NCBI GenBank assembly: GCA_016710385.1
Contig: JADJVX010000026.1
Span: 62,001-126,000 of the forward strand
DNA: 64,000 nt
Direction: 5' to 3'
Source: Actinomycetales bacterium
GTDB taxonomy: Bacteria; Actinomycetota; Actinomycetes; Actinomycetales; Dermatophilaceae
Positions 10,426-20,551 of the stretch are shown here, in pieces; position 1 is the first letter of the stretch; the number at the start of each line of letters is the position of its first letter. Both the position numbers and the translations under genes were made by a program. The notes under the pieces were generated by a model. It saw only the letters and a program-made list of their open reading frames with translations. It searched no databases and was not told the origin of the DNA.

Positions 10426-11124
10426 CTAGTGGGCAATGAGTCCCAACTCAATCGCCCGCAGCACCGCGCGTGTGCGGTCGCGGACGCCGAGCTTGAGCAG
10501 GATGGCCGACACGTGGTTCTTGACCGTGCCCTCGGCCAGGTGCAGCGCCTTGGCGACCTCCCGGTTGGAATACCCGGCGGCCAGCAAGCGCAAGACCTCG
10601 ACCTCGCGCTCGCTGAGCGGCTGCGCGTCAGGCTCGTCGGCGCCCGGCCCGCCGGGCGTGGCTCCGGTGCCACCCGTGACGATCCGCTCGAGCAGGCCGG
10701 CCGTGAGACTCGGCTGGATGACCCGCCCACCGGAGGCGAGCGTCTCGATGCTCTCGACGAGCTGCTTGAGGGTGACGTCCTTGAGAAGGTAGCCACGAGC
10801 GCCGAGGCGCAGCGCCTCGAAGGTCGCGTCGTCGTCATCGAAGGTGGTGAGGATGAGCACTGGTGGGAGGTCGATACCCCGCACGCCGGCGACCCGCAAC
10901 ATCTCCAGTCCACTCATCCGCGGCATCCGCAGGTCCAGCAAGACGACCTCGGGGTGGTGTTCTTCAATGGCGGCAAGCCCCGTCTGCCCGTCGTCGGCCT
11001 CGGCGACGACGGTGACGTGTGAGCTCAGCGCCAAGAGCGCCTGGATGCCTTGGCGCACCAGGTGTTGGTCATCGATGATGACGACCCGGACCGGGGACGG
11101 GCCGCCCGCCTCGTCCGACGTCAT
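10426..11124 (-). CDS. NarL/LuxR family response regulator
   Basis: 232 residues from ATG 11124, preceded by a good ribosome site (GAGGAG 7 nt upstream). The receiver domain has acidic IIDDQ near residue 17 and the phospho-acceptor Asp in VLLDLRMPRMSG near residue 60. The C-terminal LuxR helix-turn-helix covers LSEREVEVLRLLAAGYSNREVAKALHLAEGTVKNHVSAIL. It should pair with the kinase at 9174-10355 on the same strand, 70 nt downstream. Target genes cannot be deduced. Confidence 0.92.
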   Translation of the reverse strand: MTSDEAGGPSPVRVVIIDDQHLVRQGIQALLALSSHVTVVAEADDGQTGLAAIEEHHPEVVLLDLRMPRMSGLEMLRVAGVRGIDLPPVLILTTFDDDDATFEALRLGARGYLLKDVTLKQLVESIETLASGGRVIQPSLTAGLLERIVTGGTGATPGGPGADEPDAQPLSEREVEVLRLLAAGYSNREVAKALHLAEGTVKNHVSAILLKLGVRDRTRAVLRAIELGLIAH

Positions 11125-11503
11125 CACAACTCCTCGTTCCCATACCTGCCCAAACCGGGCTGAACGCGCCGTCACCGGCTGCGCCCAGGTTCACCGTATA
11201 GCGCCGCGCGGGGTGGTGCCTCAAGATCCACACTAGAGCGAGAGGGACACCCCGAACTGGTGCCAGAAGTCATGGCGCAACGTCATGACCACAGGCACCT
11301 GTGGACCTGCCTACCTCTAGCGCACACTGGGGATAGAAGGAACACGACGGGCGCTGATGCGGCGCAAGGGAACGGCGTGAGCCCTTCGGATCACGCAGGG
11401 CTGTGGGGCAGATAGACCAGCGGGTTCTGCATCGGGCCTTGGGTGAAGGTGATGAGATTGTTTCGGGCGTCAGCCCGAGAGGGGACGATCGCAATCATGA
11501 CCT
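11125..11503. other. Intergenic region with an inverted repeat and a possible 35-residue ORF
   Basis: 379 nt between the regulator start and the stop of the large sensor gene. An imperfect inverted repeat (GGGTGAAGGT at 11445-11454 with ACCTTCACCC at 11500-11509) brackets a smaller GGGC/GCCC hairpin; it overlaps the sensor stop codon and may end that transcript. A minus-strand frame 11391-11498 reads MIAIVPSRADARNNL and ends NPLVYLPHSPA; it has no recognised homologue and may be a remnant. Nothing else is apparent. Confidence 0.35.
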
Positions 11504-13855
11504 TCACCCAGGGCTCTGACCCGTTTCTAGGGACTCGTCCGCCCGGGAAGCTTGCCCCTGCCGAGTGAAGGTGATCAGCACCGACTCGCCGTCGTGAGTC
11601 ATCTCGACGATCACTCCCTCGCCGTCCGCCCCGCCCGAACGCACCTCACGCAGCGACTGGTCACCGGACTGCAGGTCACCCGAGGGCATACCACCGACCA
11701 CACTGATAGATCCCAGCCGTCCCCGTCCGTCCGGCCGCCACAGCGCGCGCACGACAGCGCCGGGCGCGGCGCCCGACAGCGTGTCGAGCAGGGAGGCGAC
11801 GAACACCGCGATCCAGTCGGTCTCCCCGCGGTCGGCAGACAGCACGACCCGTATGCCGTTCGCTCGGCACCGCGCGACGGCTGCCACCAACTCGGGGGTG
11901 AGCATGGGTCCCGCGACGAGGACATCGCGGGCGCAGGACTCCAGCGCCAGGCATTCTCGCCGGTCGGCCGCCGACAACGGGCTCGGCCCGGCGACGAGAC
12001 GCAACTGGTCTTTGACGGCATACCCGAGCTCGTGGATGCGCGATTGGGCGACCCTACGCGTCTCTTCCGCCGTCGCGAGCAGCACCCGGGCCTGACCTGC
12101 GTCGATCCCCGCGGCGGCAATGCTCGCGCTCGCGTTGTCGAGAGACCGGCGCACCGCCGTGGCCGCGACGAAGAAGGCGACGACCTGCAGCACGGTATCC
12201 GCGAGCGGCCCGGGCGCTACCGTGCCCAACCGGACGAGGTGGGCTGCCGGGATACCTCCGACGACCGAGAGCAGGAGCACCGTCGACCACACCGGACCCC
12301 AGCGGAGGCCAGAGCCTGCAATCACGGCGGTCATCGCGCCGACGAACCAGTAGGACCACCCTCCTCGCGCCGGATCGACGATATTGAGGGTCGAGACGAA
12401 GGCCACTGTCGAGGCCAGCAGCGAGGCTGCCACCGACCATCGGCGGTGTCTCAGCGGAGCGAACGCGATGATGAGGAACGCGCCGATGACGACGAGCAGG
12501 CCCCCCACGAGCACGGCCAGCGAGCGGAACGCGTCGGCGATCCGCAGCGCCGATAACGTCTGAGCGCTCAGTGAAAGGGCTGCCATCCGGTAAACCGGAA
12601 GGAAGGATCTGTCTCGCCAGGTCACCGTCGGGGACGCTTCGGGCCCGAGCGACCGGCCCCCCGACCCCGAGCTGAGATCGCCGGGTGATTGCGCGACCGG
12701 CATACGGATCGTCACGGTGGTGCCCGCACCCGGGGCGGACTCGACCAGCGCCGCACCACCGACCCGCGACGCGCGACCTTCGATAGCCAGCGCAATCCCG
12801 CGGTGCCGGCCACGGTCGGCACCCACATCGAAGCCCACCCCGCGGTCGCGCACGATGGCAACAACCTCATGCGGGTCCCTGCGCACTTCTACCGCGACGT
12901 GCGCGACCCCGGCGTGCTGGGCGACATTGGTGATGGCCTGCTCGGTGGCCTCCCTGAGTGCCAGGCCGCGGTCGGCGCGGATCTGGCCGGTCGTGCTGGG
13001 GCCGCTCCAGCGCAGACCCAATCCCCACCGCGCTGCGGTGTGCGTGGCGTGGGCGCGCAGGTCCACCTCGTATGCCGGGCCCGACGCCTCCGCGCCCGGG
13101 TCGACACGGCCAGCCTGCGCGCGCCTGGGGTCATCGCCGTCAAGGGCGTCAATCGCGTCCTGGGCAAGCTCGCGGGCCGCGTCGCGTTCGATGGCACTCT
13201 TGGAGCGACCGGCGAGCAACAGAGCGCCGAGGACTTTGTCGTGGACCAGACCGTCCCACCCCTGCTGCGCCTCGGCCGCTGCCTGCTCCCGCGACGCCTG
13301 CTCCCGCTCCCGCCAGGCCCGGGCGACGGCGGTCTCGACGTCGCTGGCAGAGCGGCGCAGTCGGTCGACGATCAAGGCGGCGGAGGCGCCACCGGCAAAC
13401 ACGGTCGCCGCAGTGAGCGCAGCGAGCACGTTGTCCATGTAGTTCCAGCGCGCTGCGATGAATGTCACCGTGGAGAACGCCGCGACCGACAGGCCGATCC
13501 GCTCGGTGAATGCGAAGCCCGCCACGCCGTAGGCCGACGCACCGATGATGGTCAACGGCGCCGTGAGCTCGTGGTCCACGCCGCGGAACCGCCCGATGGC
13601 CTGGACCAGCCCAAGGACCAGGCCGAACACCACCCACATGCGCAGCGCGGTGCGGCGTGGGTTGTTGCGCACCGCGTCGACGACACACCAGGCGAAACCC
13701 AGCACGGCGACAAGGGCCACCCACGCCAGCAGGCCTGGGGGGTAGTCCGTCGGCGACACCGCTTGCTGCCAGGTCGCCCAGCCACAGACAGCCACGATGA
13801 TGGCCACGCCACCCCAGTGCAGGGCGCGGTACAGCACCTCAGTGGTCAGCGGCAC
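11504..13855 (-). CDS. Large membrane sensor: histidine-kinase-like N-terminal half plus second membrane domain
   Basis: 783 residues, GTG start. Order: four or five helices (residues 10-165), coiled coil, a DHp-like box QQGWDGLVHDKVLGALL (His about 205), and a HATPase domain (EQAITNVAQHAG near 305, VRDRGVGFDVG near 337, ending TIRMPV near 386). A second set of helices follows (about 425-610), then a soluble tail of 170 residues with VLVAGPMLTPELVAAVARCRANGIRVVL. A kinase followed by another membrane domain is unusual; the tail looks like a second, eroded dimerisation/ATPase region. No regulator is directly adjacent; the NarL-type gene lies 380 nt downstream. Role unknown. Confidence 0.7.
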   Translation of the reverse strand: MPLTTEVLYRALHWGGVAIIVAVCGWATWQQAVSPTDYPPGLLAWVALVAVLGFAWCVVDAVRNNPRRTALRMWVVFGLVLGLVQAIGRFRGVDHELTAPLTIIGASAYGVAGFAFTERIGLSVAAFSTVTFIAARWNYMDNVLAALTAATVFAGGASAALIVDRLRRSASDVETAVARAWREREQASREQAAAEAQQGWDGLVHDKVLGALLLAGRSKSAIERDAARELAQDAIDALDGDDPRRAQAGRVDPGAEASGPAYEVDLRAHATHTAARWGLGLRWSGPSTTGQIRADRGLALREATEQAITNVAQHAGVAHVAVEVRRDPHEVVAIVRDRGVGFDVGADRGRHRGIALAIEGRASRVGGAALVESAPGAGTTVTIRMPVAQSPGDLSSGSGGRSLGPEASPTVTWRDRSFLPVYRMAALSLSAQTLSALRIADAFRSLAVLVGGLLVVIGAFLIIAFAPLRHRRWSVAASLLASTVAFVSTLNIVDPARGGWSYWFVGAMTAVIAGSGLRWGPVWSTVLLLSVVGGIPAAHLVRLGTVAPGPLADTVLQVVAFFVAATAVRRSLDNASASIAAAGIDAGQARVLLATAEETRRVAQSRIHELGYAVKDQLRLVAGPSPLSAADRRECLALESCARDVLVAGPMLTPELVAAVARCRANGIRVVLSADRGETDWIAVFVASLLDTLSGAAPGAVVRALWRPDGRGRLGSISVVGGMPSGDLQSGDQSLREVRSGGADGEGVIVEMTHDGESVLITFTRQGQASRADESLETGQSPG

Positions 13856-13935
13856 GGCATACCCGCTCTACTCGGCGAGCCAATCGGACCGTCCCAATCT
13901 CCCAGAACTCGCCAGGCGCCGTCGCCCGCCCGGCT

Positions 13936-13974
13936 ATCCCCTCTTCGGGGGGATGGGGACCACGCAAGGCGTGG
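13936..13974 (-). terminator. Likely terminator of the dnaK operon
   Basis: Two adjacent hairpins just after the hspR stop (13984): CCACGC-aag-GCGTGG at 13960-13974, and ATCCCC with GGGGAT at 13936-13954. There is no clear T run. The position after the last gene supports a terminator. Confidence 0.5.
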
Positions 13975-13983
13975 CCCAGCGGG

Positions 13984-14418
13984 TCAACGGTGCGTGCCCC
14001 AGAGCACGAGGGCCCGGGAGTCGCTCATCCCGCGGCCGGGACGCTGCCCCGCGCGCATCGCCACGATCTCGCCGCTGCGGCCGGCGGCGAACACCCGCCC
14101 CGAGCGATGCCGTATGCCGTCGAGCTCGGCGGTGAGGTCGCGCACCTGGGCGCGCAGGGCCAGGACCTCGCGCTCCAGGTCGAGGATGCGTTGGATGCCG
14201 GCCAGGCTGACGCCCTCTTGCTGGGAGAGCCGCTGGACCTCGCGCAGCAGGCTGACGTCGCGGGCGGAGTAGCGCCGCCCCCCGCCGCGGGTGCGGGAGG
14301 GCGACACCAATCCGAGCCGGTCGTATTGCCGCAAGGTCTGGGCATGCATACCCGCGAGCGTCGCGGCGACCGAGATGACGAAGACCGGGGTGTCCTCGTC
14401 GGGCACGAAGCGGCTCAC
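13984..14418 (-). CDS. hspR: HspR, MerR-family heat-shock repressor
   Basis: 144 residues. The MerR helix-turn-helix reads VFVISVAATLAGMHAQTLRQYDRLGLV with the following GGRRYSARDV wing, then a coiled coil LDLEREVLALRAQVRDLTAELD and a basic tail. HspR binds HAIR operators and uses DnaK as co-repressor, so free DnaK shuts off its own operon. It is the last gene of dnaK-grpE-dnaJ-hspR, 10 nt after dnaJ, and two HAIR-type sites lie upstream of dnaK. Confidence 0.93.
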   Translation of the reverse strand: MSRFVPDEDTPVFVISVAATLAGMHAQTLRQYDRLGLVSPSRTRGGGRRYSARDVSLLREVQRLSQQEGVSLAGIQRILDLEREVLALRAQVRDLTAELDGIRHRSGRVFAAGRSGEIVAMRAGQRPGRGMSDSRALVLWGTHR

Positions 14419-14428
14419 GGTCGGGCCG

Positions 14429-15472
14429 TCATTCCGCGGCGTGGGCCATCAGGTCGGCCCGCGGGTCGACACCGGCCTCGTCGGCCGCCAACGCCTCGAG
14501 CGCGGTGCGGGCCGCATCACTGAGCCGCTGTGGCACAACGACCTGCACCGTGGCGAGCAGATCACCGGTGCCCTTGGCGGTCTCGACGCCCCGACCACGA
14601 ACCCGCAGCACCCGGCCGCTCGGCGTGCCCGGCGCGACCTTGACCCGCACCGGGTTGCCGGTGAGCGTCGGCACCGACACCGTCGCGCCGAGTGCCGCCT
14701 CGGCGAAAGTCACCGGCAGGTCGACGGTGAGGTTGTTGCCGTCCCGGCCGAAGACTGGGTGCGGGGTGACCGTGACGTGCAGGATGAGGTCGCCGGCCGG
14801 ACCACCGGGATCGCCCGGGTGCCCTTTGCCGCGCAACCTGATCTTCTGCCCGTCCTTGACCCCGGCCGGGATCTTCGTCGTCACCGGCCCGGTCGGCCCG
14901 GTGAGGTGGACGGTGTCGCCGGTGACGGCTTGACGGAAGCCCAGCGTCACGGCGGCCTCGACGTCCTGGCCTCGCCGGGGTCCGCGCGGGGCGCCGAACC
15001 CGTCGTAACCCTGGCCGGCATACCGGCCTTGACCGCCGGCACCGGCACCGCCACCAGGGAAGCCGCCGCCGAAGAGCCCACCGAGCAGGTCTTCGAGGTC
15101 GGGCTGCGCGCCGCCGCGGCCACCACTGGTGGTGAAGCGGACGTTCGGCCCGCCGCCGCCCCCGAACATCCCGGAGAACAGGTCCTCGAACCCGCCGCCG
15201 CCCCCCGGCCCGCCCGCGGTGAAGCGGGCGCCGCCGTGGGTCATCGCGCGGATCTGGTCGTACTGCTGGCGCTGCTCGGGGTCGGACAGCACGGCATACG
15301 CCTCGCCGACGTCCTTGAAGCGCTCCTCGGCCTTGGCGTCACCCGCGTTCTGGTCGGGGTGCAGGGTGCGGGCCAGCTTGCGGTAGGCCTTCTTGATCGT
15401 CGCCGCGTCGGCGTCCTTCGCGACGCCGAGAGTGGCGTAGAAGTCCTTCTCGATCCAGTCCTGACTGGCCAT
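14429..15472 (-). CDS. dnaJ: DnaJ-family co-chaperone without zinc finger (CbpA-like)
   Basis: 347 residues from ATG 15472, with AGGAGG about 6 nt upstream; the GTG three bases earlier is less likely. J domain at residues 10-75 with the HPD tripeptide in LHPDQN, then a Gly/Phe-rich linker (about 85-165) and two beta-sandwich substrate-binding domains. The four CxxCxGxG zinc motifs of classical DnaJ are absent, making this a type B J-protein. It stimulates DnaK ATPase and delivers clients. The gene is 24 nt after grpE in the heat-shock operon. Confidence 0.92.
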   Translation of the reverse strand: MASQDWIEKDFYATLGVAKDADAATIKKAYRKLARTLHPDQNAGDAKAEERFKDVGEAYAVLSDPEQRQQYDQIRAMTHGGARFTAGGPGGGGGFEDLFSGMFGGGGGPNVRFTTSGGRGGAQPDLEDLLGGLFGGGFPGGGAGAGGQGRYAGQGYDGFGAPRGPRRGQDVEAAVTLGFRQAVTGDTVHLTGPTGPVTTKIPAGVKDGQKIRLRGKGHPGDPGGPAGDLILHVTVTPHPVFGRDGNNLTVDLPVTFAEAALGATVSVPTLTGNPVRVKVAPGTPSGRVLRVRGRGVETAKGTGDLLATVQVVVPQRLSDAARTALEALAADEAGVDPRADLMAHAAE

Positions 15473-15499
15473 CACGCACCTCCTTCTCGGCCTGGTGGG

Positions 15500-16233
15500 T
15501 TACTCGGGGTCGGCAACGGCAACTCGGGCCGGTCGCACGACTCGGTCACCGAGGCGGTAACCGCGTTGCAGCACCTTGACGACCGTCGTGGCCGTTGCGT
15601 CGGCAGGCACCTCGGCGCTGATGTGCATGAGGGCCTCGTGGTGCATCGGGTCGAACTCGTCGCCATATGCACCGAAGGCCTCGACGCCGAGCTTGGCCAG
15701 CACCGCCTCGAGCTTGTCGACGATCACCGCACCCGGGCCGTCAACGAGGTCACCGTGCTCGCGCGCGAGGTGAATCTCGTCGAGCACCGGGAACATCGAC
15801 TCCAGCACGTGGCTGATGCCGGCCTCGCGGGCCAGCGATCGGTCGCGGTCGACCCGCTTCTTGTAGTTGACGTATTCGGCCTGCAGGCGGCGCAGGTCTT
15901 CCAGCCGCTCGGCGGCCAGCACCGCGTCAGGGCTTTCGGCGGCAGCCGAACCACCGGCGTATGCCGGGTCCGTCGCCTCCGTCGCCTGCACCTCGGTCGC
16001 CGGCACCTCGGTAGCCGGCGCCTCGGGCGCCGGCGCCTCGGAGCCGTGGCCCGGGAGCGTCGGCTCGGTCGAATCACCTTCTGGCGCAATGCCGTCCGAG
16101 ACGACAGGGACGCCCATCGGCTCGCTCACCGGGTGGTCGAACTCGTCGAAGCCACCCGGCTCGGCCGAGGCTCGGTCACCCGCATGGGCGGGGCCGTGGT
16201 GCGGCCCCGCCCCTGCGTGGTGTGAACCAGGGG

Positions 16234-16237
<4 letters not shown>
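15500..16237 (-). CDS. grpE: GrpE nucleotide exchange factor
   Basis: 245 residues. A disordered acidic and Ala/Pro/Glu-rich first half leads to a long coiled coil ([21 protein letters not shown]) and the C-terminal beta domain (HHEALMHI and [23 protein letters not shown]). GrpE releases ADP from DnaK and acts as a dimer. The ATG overlaps the dnaK stop by four bases (ATGA, 16234-16237), giving translational coupling. Confidence 0.95.
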
Positions 16238-18126
<1,889 letters not shown>

Positions 18127-18148
18127 GAGTGTGTCTCCTGCGTGGTTG

Positions 18149-18174
18149 ACGGCATACAGGCTTGTGTATGCCGT
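18149..18174 (-). promoter_or_regulatory. Perfect hairpin in the dnaK leader made of two opposed CGGCATAC motifs
   Basis: ACGGCATACA (18149-18158), six-base loop, TGTATGCCGT (18165-18174). It lies in the untranslated leader between the predicted -10 and the dnaK start. It may be a structural element of the mRNA or simply a paired copy of the dispersed motif. Confidence 0.6.
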
Positions 18175-18177
18175 GGG

Positions 18178-18225
18178 GTTGAGTCTTCGGGACTCACCTT
18201 GCGGCGGCGAAGGCCTGGTTGTCAA
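18178..18225 (-). promoter_or_regulatory. dnaK promoter with overlapping HAIR operator 1
   Basis: On the minus strand TTGACA (18225-18220) and CAAGGT (18201-18196) are 18 nt apart. The half-sites TTGAGT (18179-18184) and ACTCA (18192-18196), separated by 7 nt, match the HspR HAIR consensus CTTGAGT-N7-ACTCAAG and overlap the -10, so binding would block transcription. Confidence 0.75.
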
Positions 18226-18241
18226 GCTCCGGCTCCGTAAA

Positions 18242-18262
18242 GTTGAGTCCTACAGGCTCAAC
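18242..18262. promoter_or_regulatory. HAIR operator 2
   Basis: GTTGAGT-N7-GCTCAAC, a near-perfect HspR inverted repeat centred 64 bp from HAIR 1 and just upstream of the dnaK -35. Two sites suggest cooperative repression. It could also affect the divergent kinase gene at 18355. Confidence 0.8.
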
Positions 18263-18354
18263 TCCGAGGTATGCCGTGTTGTTCCCGGCGACAGAAGTCA
18301 CCTCTCTGGTGTCTTCTGCTTGTCTCGCTAAGGGCGCTTGGCAGACTGGCGGGC

Positions 18355-18888
18355 GTGTCCGCCTCACTGTCGTTGATCGCGCTGTCGGGACTTCCAGGTG
18401 CCGGGAAGTCGACCGTCGCCGCAGCCCTCGCGCACGATGCAGCGGCGGTCGTCGTGTCGGTTGATCCCATCGAAGACGCAATGCACAGGGCCGGGCTCAT
18501 GCCGACGCACGAGACTGGGTTGGCCGCGTATCTGGTCGCAGAGGTCGTCGCCCGCGAGTCGCTCACACTCGGCCACACGGTGGTCGTGGATGCAGCCAAC
18601 TATGTGGAGCAGGCGCGGCAGATGTGGCGCGATCTGGCACAGGAGTGCGCCGCTGAGCTGAGGTGGGTTGAGGTCGTGTGTTCGGACGAGACCCTGCACC
18701 GACAGCGACTTGCGGCACGTGACCGTGGCTTCGATGCGTCGTTGGAGCCCAGCTGGGAGTGCGTCCGGGCCCGCCGCGCAGACACGGCCCCTTGGTCAGC
18801 CGCTGACCAGGACCTCCTTGTCCGCATCGACACCGCGCGCCCGCTCGATGCTCAACTCGAACAACTGACGAGGTTCACGCCGAAATAG
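18355..18888 (+). CDS. P-loop AAA-type kinase
   Basis: 177 residues from GTG 18355 (MSASLSLIALSGLPGAGKST). Walker A GLPGAGKST sits near residue 12; later features are the acid stretch SVDPIEDAMHR, VVVDAANYVEQARQMWRDLA and an Arg-rich lid with RLAARDRGFDASL. It fits the small zeta-toxin/gluconate-kinase-like ATP kinases that phosphorylate a small molecule; the substrate is unknown. It is divergent from dnaK, and HAIR 2 lies 93 nt upstream, so shared heat-shock control is possible but not shown. Confidence 0.8.
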   Translation: MSASLSLIALSGLPGAGKSTVAAALAHDAAAVVVSVDPIEDAMHRAGLMPTHETGLAAYLVAEVVARESLTLGHTVVVDAANYVEQARQMWRDLAQECAAELRWVEVVCSDETLHRQRLAARDRGFDASLEPSWECVRARRADTAPWSAADQDLLVRIDTARPLDAQLEQLTRFTPK

Positions 18889-19002
18889 CGCTGCTCCAGG
18901 TGCGCGGGACCCCAGAGTTGGGCGAGCCAGGCGAGTGGATGTGCTGGCGGCCCGGCGAAGAGTCGTTCGAGCACGTGGCGCGAGCGGCGAGATGATGTCG
19001 TC

Positions 19003-19746
19003 GTGGACGAGCGAGTGAGCGGGACGACCGACTGGACCGAAGTTCAGGATGCCTACGGCTCCGCGTCGGCTGTTCCCGGCCTCCTTCGCCGCGCCGCAGC
19101 CGACCCCAACAACGCCGAGGTCTGGCAGGACCTATGGAGCAGGTTGTGTCATCAGGGCACGGTCTACGAGGCCAGCTTCCTGGCGATCCCGGCACTGGCG
19201 GCGATGTCGCGCTCGGCCGCACCAACCGCCCACTCCCAACCGCTCAATCTGTTGGCCGGCATTGCCGGGTCAACCGATGTTCGCGGCACGGCTGACACGC
19301 GGGCCCGGTATGCCGAGGCGCTCACCTCGTGCTTGCCCGCAGCCGAGGCGTATGCCGTCGCCGCGGCTGACGACGCGGACTTCTGCTACGCGCTCTCGGT
19401 CGTCGCCGGATTGCGCGGGGAGCGGGTGTGGCATGAGGTCCTCACCTTCGTTGCCGACGGCGAAGCACTCGGTGGATGTCCCGTCTGCGGGGTAGACATC
19501 TGCCTCTTCCTGGACACCAACCCGCCGCGAGTGTCCTTGTCCTACTTCCAACCGCCAGACGGTCCCGAGCTCGTTCTCGCCGAGCCTGCCACGATCGAGG
19601 GCTTCGCGCGGGAGCTGTTGGAGATGGCGAGACAGCACTCTCGAGGCAATATCACTCGCCGACTCTTGGCACTCCTGGGAGATAGCCAGTGCCCAACCTG
19701 CGAGGAACCCTTCACGCGGGGGAGCATGCTCGGACTGGATGAGTGA
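19003..19746 (+). CDS. Uncharacterised protein with two CxxC pairs
   Basis: 247 residues, GTG start. Not recognised. Mostly alpha-helical and acidic, with a helical-repeat appearance (LLRRAAADPNNAEVWQDLWSRLCHQGTVYEASFLAIPALAAM). It carries CPVCGVDIC near residue 160 and CPTC close to the C-terminus, which together could bind one zinc ion. No signal peptide or membrane segment. A strong hairpin terminator follows 13 nt after the stop. It may be a HEAT-like scaffold; I cannot assign a role. Confidence 0.6.
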   Translation: MDERVSGTTDWTEVQDAYGSASAVPGLLRRAAADPNNAEVWQDLWSRLCHQGTVYEASFLAIPALAAMSRSAAPTAHSQPLNLLAGIAGSTDVRGTADTRARYAEALTSCLPAAEAYAVAAADDADFCYALSVVAGLRGERVWHEVLTFVADGEALGGCPVCGVDICLFLDTNPPRVSLSYFQPPDGPELVLAEPATIEGFARELLEMARQHSRGNITRRLLALLGDSQCPTCEEPFTRGSMLGLDE

Positions 19747-19759
19747 TTTCACCAGGTGT

Positions 19760-19781
19760 CCATCCGGCTCTGGCCGGATGG
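19760..19781 (+). terminator. Hairpin terminator after the CxxC protein gene
   Basis: CCATCCGG-ctctgg-CCGGATGG, eight perfect base pairs with a six-base loop, 13 nt after the stop. No T run, as is common in actinobacteria. Confidence 0.65.
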
Positions 19782-19786
19782 ACGCT

Positions 19787-19863
19787 GGCTGCGCTGAGGG
19801 AAGCGACGCTTCGCCGAGGGTCCAACGTCAGCGAAGCGCGGCCAACGTCAGCGAAGCGCGCGG
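19787..19863 (+). repeat. Intergenic hairpin repeat, copy R1
   Basis: Left arm CGCTTCGC (19807-19814) and right arm GCGAAGCG (19831-19838), with a second right arm at 19851-19858. Shares the frame CTGCGCTGAGGGAAGC with R2 and is related to R3-R6 (29.6, 59.0, 60.2, 61.3 kb). Confidence 0.75.
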
Positions 19864-19869
19864 TGGAGT

Positions 19870-20190
19870 GCCCTGGCTCGCCCCGGGCTGCTGGTCGTGG
19901 CCCACAGCAACGCCGGACTGGCGGCCCCCACCGTGAGATGTCGCGCCGAGGGTGCGCGGCTGGTCTTCATGGACGCCGCGCTGCCGCCGGAGTCGGGACC
20001 CACCGCGCTGGCACCGGAGGGCTTGCGGGCTCACCTGGCCGGACTCGCCGACGAATACGCGTCCTCCCACCGTGGACGCGATGGTGGTCCCGGGATGACC
20101 TCGCCGGGGTCATCCCCGAGGACCCCTTCGATGACCTGGACCGCGATTGCCCTCGCCTGCCGCTGAGCTACTTCGACGGTCGTGCACGAT
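19870..20190 (+). pseudogene. Alpha/beta hydrolase fragment, frameshifted
   Basis: One frame reads PGLLVVAHSNAGLAAPTV then LVFMDAALPPESGPTALAP, the nucleophile-elbow region (AHSNAG) and following strand of an alpha/beta hydrolase. The continuation LPPWTRWW and VIPEDPFDDL is in a different frame after about 20055. No start region or catalytic His is present. It is a decayed piece lying between repeats R1 and R2, consistent with deletion or insertion at the repeats. Confidence 0.5.
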
Positions 20191-20273
20191 CCCGGCACGG
20201 TCGCGCAGGGCTTGGTCGCCCTGGACGCTGCCCTGACAAACAGCTCACCGGTATGCCGTGACCGTGCCGGCTA

Positions 20274-20344
20274 GCTGCGCTGAGGGAAGCGACGCTTCGC
20301 CGAGGGTCCAACATCAGCGAAGCGCCGCGAACCTCACCGAAGCA
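20274..20344 (+). repeat. Intergenic hairpin repeat, copy R2
   Basis: Nearly identical to R1 over about 50 bp. Arms CGCTTCGC (20293-20300) and GCGAAGCG (20317-20324), followed by a diverged second right arm (CTCACCGAAGC). A CGGCATAC motif follows directly at 20345. Confidence 0.75.
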
Positions 20345-20551
20345 CGGCATACGCTCCATCACGATTGTCCTCACCCACGGGGCCGCACGGAGTGGTCAGA
20401 CAACCGACTCGCGGGAGTGTCGCGAGACGGGTCACTCGCTCGTAGCGCGGCCAGAATCTCCTGGAGCCTGGGACCGAAATCTGCGAACGCGCCAATGCCG
20501 CAACTCGAGGGTGGGGCCAGCGCTGGCGACGGGCGATGCTGGCACCGAGAG

